From a virus: a DNA stretch of 45,495 nt. Both the position numbers and the translations under genes were made by a program. Position 1 is the first letter of the stretch. Every line of letters begins with the position of its first letter. Below the pieces are notes generated by a model. It ran no database searches. It was given only the letters and a program-made list of their open reading frames with translations, and was not told where the DNA came from. The stretch is taken from IMG/VR virus record IMGVR_UViG_3300033985_000217, positions 1 through 45,495 of that record; one strand, written 5' to 3'. Shown here in pieces: positions 38,283 to 45,342 of this stretch.

Positions 38283-40386
38283 ACTCATTTTTTGGAATTA
38301 GAACAAATGCTGTAAAAGGTAACCCAAAGTTATAAACAGAAAATCCATTATTTTCAAATTGTCCAAAAGAATAACCTAAATGGTTCAATTGTTCTTGGTT
38401 ATATTCAAAAGAATATTTATATATTGCATCGCTAAATGATTTAGTTCTATAAGAACCAATAGCTTTAAAAATTTCATCTTCATTCATTGTACCTATTGTA
38501 AATGAAGGAGATATGTATCCTTTACCATCTATATTATAATCTGAATTGGATACATTTAATCTATTAACAACCATCTGCGATTTTATCGGTTCCATTAAAA
38601 ATTGTATGTACAAATCCTTTTGCCCTGTAACTTGTTGTATTTTCTGCAAAATAAACGACTCAGGTATTATATATATAGACACATTTAAAGCTGATTGTGC
38701 CATACACGCTTCTATTTGTTGTCTTAACGAAGCATTTATAGAAAATTTTAAAGGAACATTGTAATCGTATACTGTCGTATTGTAACCTACACCATTAACA
38801 GTAATATGTGATAAGTTAGGTAAATACATTTGCCCTTTAGTTTCTGATTTATATAAGTCTAAATTAAATACTGGGTTAACTACTTTATTGTATGCAGTTT
38901 TTATATTGTATCTGAAAATACCTAATTTATATTTTAAATCGTGGTCTTGAATACCTCTTGCACTATCAATGGAAAAATTTTTTGGCACGAAAATATCATT
39001 GGCTATAATTTTATTTATATATAAATTTTCATGCATATGATATCTTGGAGATATGTCTTTTGGTTCATATGTTTCATTATAAACGTCAGTTAATTTTGCC
39101 GAATATCTATGCTTCATACCCATTTGTGAATAATCTGGATGTTCATGAGTATACTCTGATATAACACTTGGTTGCATGGAACCTTCGAGATACGTTTTAG
39201 ATTTTTCAAAAACATTTTCCATTTCAAATAATGTTTCTATAGCGGTTACTGAATTTATTGTATCTTTCAATACAGGTAATACTGCTTTACCTTCTTTGAC
39301 ATCATAATATTCACTATTTACTACTATATAACCATTTACAAGATCTTTTATCTCATATTCACCTAATAAACTGCTTACATTACTTTGAACTATATAATAA
39401 ATTTCTTCATCAGAATTTATCCCTCTTACACAAATTCCTTCATCTACATATTCAAACTTTTCTCTATCACTAACCAATTCTAATGTCTTTTTCTGACCTC
39501 TATCATTGAATACTTCCATTATATTTTTTACAAAAGATTTTGGTAAATCTATCAACCAAATATCTCTACCTAAATATTCTTTTTGTATTTTAAAACCAAT
39601 AGAAGATCCAGGTAAAATATTTCCTATATCTTTAGTTAGCAATAGATTCCCATTGTCATAAGTTAAATCTATAATTTCAGCCATTAAATCAACATTGTTC
39701 AAATACAATCTATACAAAGCATAATCTCTTTCAACAAAATTACCTAATATTTTTTTTAATTTCATCACTTCAGCATATTTAGTACTGTACAAATAATTGT
39801 ATTTAACTTCTTGCACATGCAATGTCCTATAATAATTCCTATTAAAGAAAAATAAATTTTTATCAATAAATCCTGTGTACTCTTCCCCATTAACTTTTAA
39901 TACATATTTATTGTTTGGATAATCTTTTATATTATTTATAACTTTGTATCCAATTCCTTTGTTAGCTTCTAAATCTTCCTTTTCAAATAATATCTTTTGT
40001 TCTTTCAAGTAGTAATCATGTTTATGTTCCTTGCTTTCAGGAACAAACTCAACATAATTTGAATTTGTTAAATAATTCCTATCTACAACAGTTAAAACTT
40101 TTTGATTAATATATTTTGAATGATCATGTTTTACAGGAAGAAAATCAGTAGAAAAAAATTGTCTCCCAGATCTGTTAAGTAAACCTTTTGTAGTATAAGG
40201 AACTATATTTTTTGGCAAAAACATAGTATGTTTATGATCTTCTAGACTAAATTTTGTATTACCCATATTAACATTTGATGTTTTAGTAGTTTTTAAATTC
40301 TTATCCACTACAAGGGATATCAATTGCATTATAAGACTATGTGCTTTTTTTATTATCCATAAAAATCTTCCTACTATGGCGACCAC
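38281..40386 (-). CDS. Fourth fibre-type adhesin with five H-x-H motifs
   Basis: This is about 700 residues. Five H-x-H motifs (EDHKHTMF, VKHDHSKY, KEHKHDYY, THEHPDY, YHMHENLYINK) are more widely spaced than in the other fibres. It shares FVPKNFSIDSARG and the C-terminal NHLGYSF...YNFGLPFTAFVL with the two large late fibres, but lacks their hydrophobic segments. The frame is open to 40446, but that part lies inside the preceding terminator and upstream of a -10 box. GTG at 40386 overlaps the ribosome site GAGAAGGGG; an ATA at 40377 has ideal spacing and gives an N-terminus whose length matches the paralogues. It is placed apart from the other fibres, after the reductase. Confidence 0.7.
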   Translation of the reverse strand: MVAIVGRFLWIIKKAHSLIMQLISLVVDKNLKTTKTSNVNMGNTKFSLEDHKHTMFLPKNIVPYTTKGLLNRSGRQFFSTDFLPVKHDHSKYINQKVLTVVDRNYLTNSNYVEFVPESKEHKHDYYLKEQKILFEKEDLEANKGIGYKVINNIKDYPNNKYVLKVNGEEYTGFIDKNLFFFNRNYYRTLHVQEVKYNYLYSTKYAEVMKLKKILGNFVERDYALYRLYLNNVDLMAEIIDLTYDNGNLLLTKDIGNILPGSSIGFKIQKEYLGRDIWLIDLPKSFVKNIMEVFNDRGQKKTLELVSDREKFEYVDEGICVRGINSDEEIYYIVQSNVSSLLGEYEIKDLVNGYIVVNSEYYDVKEGKAVLPVLKDTINSVTAIETLFEMENVFEKSKTYLEGSMQPSVISEYTHEHPDYSQMGMKHRYSAKLTDVYNETYEPKDISPRYHMHENLYINKIIANDIFVPKNFSIDSARGIQDHDLKYKLGIFRYNIKTAYNKVVNPVFNLDLYKSETKGQMYLPNLSHITVNGVGYNTTVYDYNVPLKFSINASLRQQIEACMAQSALNVSIYIIPESFILQKIQQVTGQKDLYIQFLMEPIKSQMVVNRLNVSNSDYNIDGKGYISPSFTIGTMNEDEIFKAIGSYRTKSFSDAIYKYSFEYNQEQLNHLGYSFGQFENNGFSVYNFGLPFTAFVLIPKNE

Positions 40387-40401
40387 CCCTTCTCTAGCAA
40401 A

Positions 40402-40407
40402 ATTATA
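40402..40407 (-). promoter_or_regulatory. Leftward -10 box before the fourth fibre gene
   Basis: TATAAT (40407-40402) lies about 10 bases upstream of GAGAAGGGG. A -35 is not clear (T-rich). It stands after the reductase terminator, so the fibre has its own promoter. Transcription would start near 40395, which excludes the longer reading frame. Confidence 0.45.
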
Positions 40408-40417
40408 CCAAAGACAG

Positions 40418-40455
40418 AAAAAAAAAGAAGTGAAGAGCACTACCACTCTTCACTT
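40418..40455 (-). terminator. Terminator after the ribonucleotide reductase gene
   Basis: AAGTGAAGAG (40455-40446 on the transcript) pairs with CTCTTCACTT (40437-40428), ten base pairs with an eight-base loop, followed leftward by C and nine T (40426-40418). It lies 17 bases after the reductase stop. Confidence 0.9.
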
Positions 40456-40472
40456 TAAGAAGAAAAAAGAGA

Positions 40473-43400
40473 TCACAAACACTTAGAATTGCCACAACTC
40501 AAGCAGGTTACACACCCCTCCGCATATTGTAAACTGTTTATTGCCCCACACACAGGGCATACTGAATTTCCTTCCTCATCAATATAAACATGATTTTTAG
40601 AATCATATTTCATATCTTTCATTTCTTCTTTTGTATAATGTGTTTTCTTATTTACTTCTTTTTTGAAATATAATCTTGGTATATCTTTGATTATATTTTC
40701 CATTTCTTCTCCTATAGTTTTTGCATAAGTTCCTTTAGTCTTTTTTAGTTGTTTTATTATTTCGTCTGGGGACACACCAGCTCTTAAGGATATAGAAGCC
40801 AATCTACCAATGATCTCAGCAGTTTCATGACCATTGGATAAAAAAATTTCTGATGGTGAGAAATTTTCTGGGTCTATTGTAATATTCATGTATGTCGTAC
40901 CTTCTTGTGTTTTTACTTTTTTCGTTATACTTGGCATAGTTTCTAATCTTGGTTTTGGTACAATTTTCTGTTTTTGATCCAAAAAGAAAGTAAATCCATC
41001 TACAGTATGTTTAGATTTTTTTGGTTCTTTACTTTTAGTAGTCAAAACTTGTGTTTGCAAACTACCATCTCTATAAATAGTAATACCTTTGACAAAATGT
41101 TTCATAGCTTGCAAATATATATCTTTAATATCTTCTACTGTTGCTTCCTTTGGCATATTTATGGTTTTAGATACAGAAGCGTCTATATACTCTTGAAACG
41201 CTACTTGCATATATAAATGATCTATTGGTTTTATAGTTTGAGCAGTAACAAAAACCTTTTTCAGTTTTTCATCGATTTTATCTGAATACATAAGATTGTT
41301 CAAATCCATTATATCTTCTTCAAGTTTAGCTAGCTTAGGTACTTCTTTATAATTTTCAACTTTAGCAGCTTCACTTTGAAATTCTTCAACCTTATTCATT
41401 ATTTCATTGTAATACTCTATATCTGTTTCTTTTAAAAATGATTTTAATTCGTTGTTGATGTAAATTAGTGGTACTCTTTTGCCATCTTTATTAAGCATAA
41501 ATCTGGTATATACCAAAGCAAAATTTGGTTCTAATCCAGAAGAGACATCAGCTAAATTAGATATAGACCCTGTTGGAGCTATTGTATTCAATTGAACATT
41601 CCTTTTATATTTTTTACCATCTGTTGAAAAATGTTCTATTATTTTTTCGTTCAATCTTTTCAAATTATCAGTAAGGTCAGCTATCTCATCTGAATCTGTA
41701 TGTAAAGGAAATGGAATATGTCCTTGCGGATATTTAGACTTATCAAAATCAAGAAAATTACCTTTCTCTTTTGCTATTTCAGAACTTGCAACATGTGATA
41801 AATAAGATATAGCAGCTTGCATTTCCACCGCAATATTTCTAGCTTCTTTACTATCATATGGTATTCTTTTATTGTACAACATATCCGCAAATCCCATTAT
41901 ACCGAGTCCTAAAAATCTTTGTTCCCTAGCAGTTTTTTCTATTTCTTCTAAAGGATACACATTCATGGTAACAACGTCATCTAAAAACATAATGGTGTAT
42001 CCTACTATTTCTTTAAATTTTTCAAAATCTGGAGTACCTATTTTATAAAACTCTGGTAATTTCTCATTTATTATTTTCACATTCAAACTACCTAAATTAC
42101 AAGATCCATGATTTGGTAATGGTTCTTCACCACAGTTGTGACATACCAATCCATTGACTACACCTGCATGTGTTTTTTCCATAGAAAAGTCATACACAGG
42201 TTCAATATCGTTCTGTACAATTTCAACCACTTTTGGTGAATTTTCTCTTATTGATTCTTTCACAGAATCTCTGTACTCTATATCAAAATAAGATTTGTAT
42301 AAGATTTTTCTACCTAACATGTTACTAGCACTTTTCCAATTCAATGTCTCAGCATCATATACCTTATGGTCAGGAGTAACTCTTAATTCTTTGCCATTAC
42401 TGAGCTTTAATGTTATTGTGTTCTTAGTTCCTGTTTTAAATACTTTTGATTTTACAAACTCTTTATCAAAAGGTGACCATACCATCACCGTTTGCCCGTC
42501 TAGTTCACCTATACTTATTTCACCTTTATCTGTTAATAGTTTCTCATTATAAGCAAAACATGGATTTGTAGCAGTAACTGGAGTATTGTCTGAATTAGCA
42601 TAATATTTGTTATGTCTGCCTAAGAACAATAAACCAGGATCACCAGTACCCCAAGCATTTTTTGAAATAATATCCAAAAATTCTCTTGCTGATACTTCTT
42701 TGTATTTTTGTCCATTAAAAACTAAGCTGAATTTATCATCATGTTCATATTTATCTAAAAAGCTTTCTGGATCATCTATATTAACCGATATATTGAAATA
42801 CGATAGTACACTATTACCATCGTTATTCTTTTTAGAGTTAATAAAATCCATAATATCGGGATGGTCATATCTCATTACAGCCATCTGTGCTGCTCGCCTT
42901 TTACCACCCTGTTGTATAGTAGAAGCGGTTGCATTGTACACCTGCATAAAAGAAATAGGTCCTGAAGAATATCCAGAAGTACCATGTACTAATGCCCCTT
43001 TTGGTCTTAACACGCTGAAATCATACCCAACACCACCACCATATTTCAATATAAGAGCTGCTTTTTTTGCATAATCAAATATACCTTCCATTGAATCGTC
43101 TTCAGTATAACTGACAAAACATGCCGATAACATATCGTGTCTATTGCGAGATTCATATATGAGCTCGTAATCCTTTAAACTCATCTCTTTTATATCTTTT
43201 TGGAACCATTCAATCGGCATAGCTTCTCCAGCATTAAATAAAGTAGGAGAATTTGGAAGAAATATTCTTTTATTTATTAATTCATAATATATTTCTTCTT
43301 TTACCTTTATACGTTCCAAAAGTTCGTCATCTTCTAATTCACTATCTACACCTTCTGCCGCCGCTATATATCTAGCCACTCTTCTTGCAACATCGCTCCA

Positions 43401-43502
43401 TGTACTTTCAACATATTTGTCATTTCTCTTTGCAAAATATCTGTCTTTTAAAATCTCTTGTGCATTTTCCGATACTAAATAATCATCAAATATATTTAAC
43501 AT
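40473..43502 (-). CDS. nrdJ: Class II (B12-dependent) ribonucleotide reductase with intein
   Basis: This 1009-residue precursor would become about 867 residues after splicing. It makes deoxyribonucleotides using adenosylcobalamin. Motifs are LSACFVSYTEDDS, GGGVGYDFSVLRPKGALVHG, GGKRRAAQMAVMRYDHPDI, TNPC...GEEPLPNHGSCNLGS (active-site cysteine loop split by the intein), PTGSISNLADVSSGLEPNF, and a C-terminal zinc ribbon (CPVCGAI...CLSCGNSKC). The last 250 residues also hold GHETAEIIGRLASISLRAGV, typical of NrdJ. The ATG at 43502 is eight bases after AAGGAGG; a TTG just before is in frame. It follows thymidylate kinase by 33 bases, so they form a nucleotide operon. Confidence 0.93.
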   Translation of the reverse strand: MLNIFDDYLVSENAQEILKDRYFAKRNDKYVESTWSDVARRVARYIAAAEGVDSELEDDELLERIKVKEEIYYELINKRIFLPNSPTLFNAGEAMPIEWFQKDIKEMSLKDYELIYESRNRHDMLSACFVSYTEDDSMEGIFDYAKKAALILKYGGGVGYDFSVLRPKGALVHGTSGYSSGPISFMQVYNATASTIQQGGKRRAAQMAVMRYDHPDIMDFINSKKNNDGNSVLSYFNISVNIDDPESFLDKYEHDDKFSLVFNGQKYKEVSAREFLDIISKNAWGTGDPGLLFLGRHNKYYANSDNTPVTATNPCFAYNEKLLTDKGEISIGELDGQTVMVWSPFDKEFVKSKVFKTGTKNTITLKLSNGKELRVTPDHKVYDAETLNWKSASNMLGRKILYKSYFDIEYRDSVKESIRENSPKVVEIVQNDIEPVYDFSMEKTHAGVVNGLVCHNCGEEPLPNHGSCNLGSLNVKIINEKLPEFYKIGTPDFEKFKEIVGYTIMFLDDVVTMNVYPLEEIEKTAREQRFLGLGIMGFADMLYNKRIPYDSKEARNIAVEMQAAISYLSHVASSEIAKEKGNFLDFDKSKYPQGHIPFPLHTDSDEIADLTDNLKRLNEKIIEHFSTDGKKYKRNVQLNTIAPTGSISNLADVSSGLEPNFALVYTRFMLNKDGKRVPLIYINNELKSFLKETDIEYYNEIMNKVEEFQSEAAKVENYKEVPKLAKLEEDIMDLNNLMYSDKIDEKLKKVFVTAQTIKPIDHLYMQVAFQEYIDASVSKTINMPKEATVEDIKDIYLQAMKHFVKGITIYRDGSLQTQVLTTKSKEPKKSKHTVDGFTFFLDQKQKIVPKPRLETMPSITKKVKTQEGTTYMNITIDPENFSPSEIFLSNGHETAEIIGRLASISLRAGVSPDEIIKQLKKTKGTYAKTIGEEMENIIKDIPRLYFKKEVNKKTHYTKEEMKDMKYDSKNHVYIDEEGNSVCPVCGAINSLQYAEGCVTCLSCGNSKCL
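42135..42560 (-). mobile_element. Mini-intein inside nrdJ
   Basis: The insert covers residues about Cys315 to Asn456 (142 residues) and splits the conserved TNPCGEEPL active-site motif exactly at Asn-Pro/Cys. Block A begins CFAYNEKLLTDKGEISIGEL. Block B is NGKELRVTPDHKVY with the T-x-x-H pair. Block F/G is EPVYDFSMEKTHAGVVNGLV then CHN, with the +1 residue Cys457. All residues needed for splicing (C1, T-x-x-H, H-N, C+1) are present. There is no homing endonuclease domain. Precise excision restores the uninterrupted reductase. Confidence 0.92.
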
Positions 43503-43535
43503 CAACTATAGCCTCCTTGTTTTTAGATAAAAAAA

Positions 43536-44126
43536 TTAGAATCCTAATATTTCTCTTGCTTTAAAAATTAATTTTTCAATTGGTTCTTCACCATTAAGAA
43601 AGTAGAAAATGCGTGAAGGAAAGATTTTCGGAAGTTGCCTGTAGTATTTAAGTAATTCCGAAAGCTCTGCTTCTTTGAAGTCTTTTTCTATCATATCAAA
43701 TTCCTTTCTATGATTCATCCTAGATATAACTGTTTCTAAAGAAACATCAACAATAAAGGTTAATTGCGGAATTAAAAAAATATCTTCACCTAACATCATT
43801 ACTTTATCAACACCAAATTCATCCTTTAATCCTTGATATACCACAGTAGAATCTATATATCTATCCATAATAACTATTTTATCTTCTCTTTCTTGTTTTA
43901 GTATTTCACGTTTTAGAGATGCTTTTACAGCTAATATGGAATATAACCTTTCCTCTTTTGTGGTTTCATTTTCTTTCAAATATTTTCTGAGATATTCTCC
44001 TAATTTAGTAGTACCTGGATCTCTCAATACAACCGCATTGACACCTGAATTATTTAAAGAATCACACAACTTGTTCGATAACAAAGTTTTACCTGCAGCT
44101 TCGACTCCTTCTATGCTTATCAACAT
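43536..44126 (-). CDS. tmk: Thymidylate kinase
   Basis: This 196-residue protein phosphorylates dTMP to dTDP. P-loop ISIEGVEAAGKT (4-15), the RDPGTTKLGE segment corresponding to the REPGGT dTMP-binding loop, the DR-Y motif MDRYIDSTVVYQG, and a lid region with SRMNHRKEFD are all present. Length is normal (about 200). RDPGTT replaces the usual REPGGT. The ATG at 44126 follows AGGAGGAAC. It is first in the leftward nucleotide operon, feeding the same pathway as the reductase encoded next. Confidence 0.9.
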   Translation of the reverse strand: MLISIEGVEAAGKTLLSNKLCDSLNNSGVNAVVLRDPGTTKLGEYLRKYLKENETTKEERLYSILAVKASLKREILKQEREDKIVIMDRYIDSTVVYQGLKDEFGVDKVMMLGEDIFLIPQLTFIVDVSLETVISRMNHRKEFDMIEKDFKEAELSELLKYYRQLPKIFPSRIFYFLNGEEPIEKLIFKAREILGF

Positions 44127-44168
44127 TTTGTTCCTCCTACTTCAAATAAAAAATAAGTTAGCGTTTTA

Positions 44169-44177
44169 ATTATATCA
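44169..44177 (-). promoter_or_regulatory. Promoter of the nucleotide-metabolism operon
   Basis: Leftward extended -10 TGA-TATAAT (44177-44169), about 45 bases before the thymidylate kinase start. No clear -35. It matches the TGATATAATT form of other promoters in this window. Confidence 0.6.
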
Positions 44178-44229
44178 ATCCAGATTGTAATCTTTAGATT
44201 TTTAAGAATTTAAATTACCCTTTTAAAAA

Positions 44230-44258
44230 TTGACTTTTTTATGATATAATTATACTAT
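44230..44258 (+). promoter_or_regulatory. Rightward promoter upstream of the 287-residue gene
   Basis: TTGACT (44230-44235), 17-base spacer, TACTAT (44253-44258). An overlapping extended -10 TGATATAAT occurs at 44242-44250. It lies 170-200 bases before the gene, in the 304-base gap 44127-44430, which holds only promoters and repeats and no gene that I can see. Confidence 0.5.
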
Positions 44259-44305
44259 GTTTTTCTAAAAAAAGCAAGATTATTCTCTGTTAATGCATGA
44301 AATCT

Positions 44306-44347
44306 TCTTTAACTTTTTTTATCTTTTTGCTATTTGTCTTTAACTTT
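44306..44347 (+). repeat. Paired direct repeat TCTTTAACTTT
   Basis: TCTTTAACTTT occurs at 44306-44316 and 44337-44347. The offset is 31 bases, three turns of the helix, and the second copy overlaps the -35 box at 44346. Same-face spacing next to a promoter suggests a binding site for a dimeric regulator. Confidence 0.45.
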
Positions 44348-44373
44348 GAAATTTCATTATTTTTTGGTATATA
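44346..44373 (+). promoter_or_regulatory. Proximal promoter including the shared 16-base element
   Basis: TTGAAA (44346-44351), 16-base spacer, TATATA (44368-44373). The -10 lies within ATTTTTTGGTATATAT (44359-44374), the element also present at 33885-33900. It is about 58 bases before the start of the 287-residue gene. Confidence 0.45.
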
Positions 44374-44430
44374 TATTTTAATTTAGAAGGGGTTTATTAT
44401 TCAAAAACAAATATAAGGAGGTAAGCAAGT

Positions 44431-45294
44431 ATGATAATAAGATTATTTGATGGGAAAGCAAGAGTAGGAATTTCTGGTGAATATTTAGTATATCAATCCG
44501 ATTTTGCTGATCACATGGTAATTTCTGCAAAATATGGTAAGCCGAAAGGGTTGATGTGGGACCCAAACGATAAGGCATGGAAAATAGGTTTAGACAACAC
44601 AGTAGCTTTGATGGATTTCATCAATTGGCTAGAACAGAGTCAGCAAGACGCATTCGCTGTGCAAGAGTTGATAGAAAATGCACAGAATAAAAAGTTCAAT
44701 AGTAAAAAATCAAGCTTTTTAGATCTAATCTGGAGAAATCCAAAAGTGAAAGAGAGATTTAAACAGTTAAATTCGTTTGAATCTTTTATGAATTATATTG
44801 ATACAGCTTCCATAATAACAGGCGAATTCTTTGTGTTTTATGAAAATTATAAGACTTTCTTCGTTTTAGAAATAGTAGCAGAAGAAGGTAAAGTATTAAT
44901 TTTCAAGCATGAACTTATAGACAATGCTTCTGTAGTTCTATCTGTTTCTACACAAATATTACCTGTAAGTGGAAGTATAAATTTTGTAGCTTCTTATGTC
45001 TTGAAAAATTATTCCGACATCTATTTTGATACTAGCATAGTTGTTTATAGGTTCCCAAAACCCGAAGTAACAGATGCTATGGTGTTAGAAGACTTACAAT
45101 TGACTAACCAAGGAAAAACTGAACTGGCAACCACTGAAACAGAAAATGAAAATGAAAGTAAGGTAAGTAACTCTGAAGTAAGTAACTCTGAAGTAAGTAA
45201 AAATGAAAAAAATATAATAACTCAAAATGCACTTCAAGAAAAAACTAAATGGTATCAACCACAAGATGAGGAAATGAGAGTTGAATATGAGTGA
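44431..45294 (+). CDS. Hypothetical protein with a C-terminal micro-repeat
   Basis: This is a 287-residue protein; AAGGAGG precedes the ATG at good spacing. Residues 1-70 (RLFDGKARVGISGEYLVYQS, KGLMWDPNDKAWKIGLDN) have a 'W.P..KAW.I' pattern found in HARP-like DNA-binding modules of helicase-related proteins, but this is a weak resemblance. The middle is mixed alpha/beta. The tail is disordered and contains EVSNSEVSNSEVS, encoded by GTAAGTAACTCTGAA repeated twice exactly plus a partial third copy (45163-45200), which could vary in copy number. Two promoters and a repeat pair upstream suggest regulated early expression. Confidence 0.6.
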   Translation: MIIRLFDGKARVGISGEYLVYQSDFADHMVISAKYGKPKGLMWDPNDKAWKIGLDNTVALMDFINWLEQSQQDAFAVQELIENAQNKKFNSKKSSFLDLIWRNPKVKERFKQLNSFESFMNYIDTASIITGEFFVFYENYKTFFVLEIVAEEGKVLIFKHELIDNASVVLSVSTQILPVSGSINFVASYVLKNYSDIYFDTSIVVYRFPKPEVTDAMVLEDLQLTNQGKTELATTETENENESKVSNSEVSNSEVSKNEKNIITQNALQEKTKWYQPQDEEMRVEYE

Positions 45295-45297
45295 TTT

Positions 45298-45327
45298 TCT
45301 GCCCTTTTTGGGCAGATTCTCTTTTTT
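45298..45327 (+). terminator. Terminator of the 287-residue gene
   Basis: TCTGCCC (45298-45304) pairs with GGGCAGA (45310-45316) around five T, followed by TTCTCTTTTTT (45317-45327). It is four bases after the stop codon. Confidence 0.9.
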
Positions 45328-45342
45328 CAAACAAGGAGGTAA

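Noticed and set aside
40387-40446. N-terminal extension of the fourth fibre (from 40446)
   Set aside because: These codons lie in the reductase terminator and upstream of the -10 box at 40402-40407, so the fibre transcript probably does not contain them.
42135-42560. Reductase insert as a sequencing or assembly artefact
   Set aside because: The insert is in frame, has all intein blocks, and lies exactly at the conserved NP/C junction.
42295-43074. Plus-strand open frames antisense to the reductase and its intein
   Set aside because: They are shadows of a strongly conserved gene in the opposite strand and have neither ribosome sites nor recognisable products.
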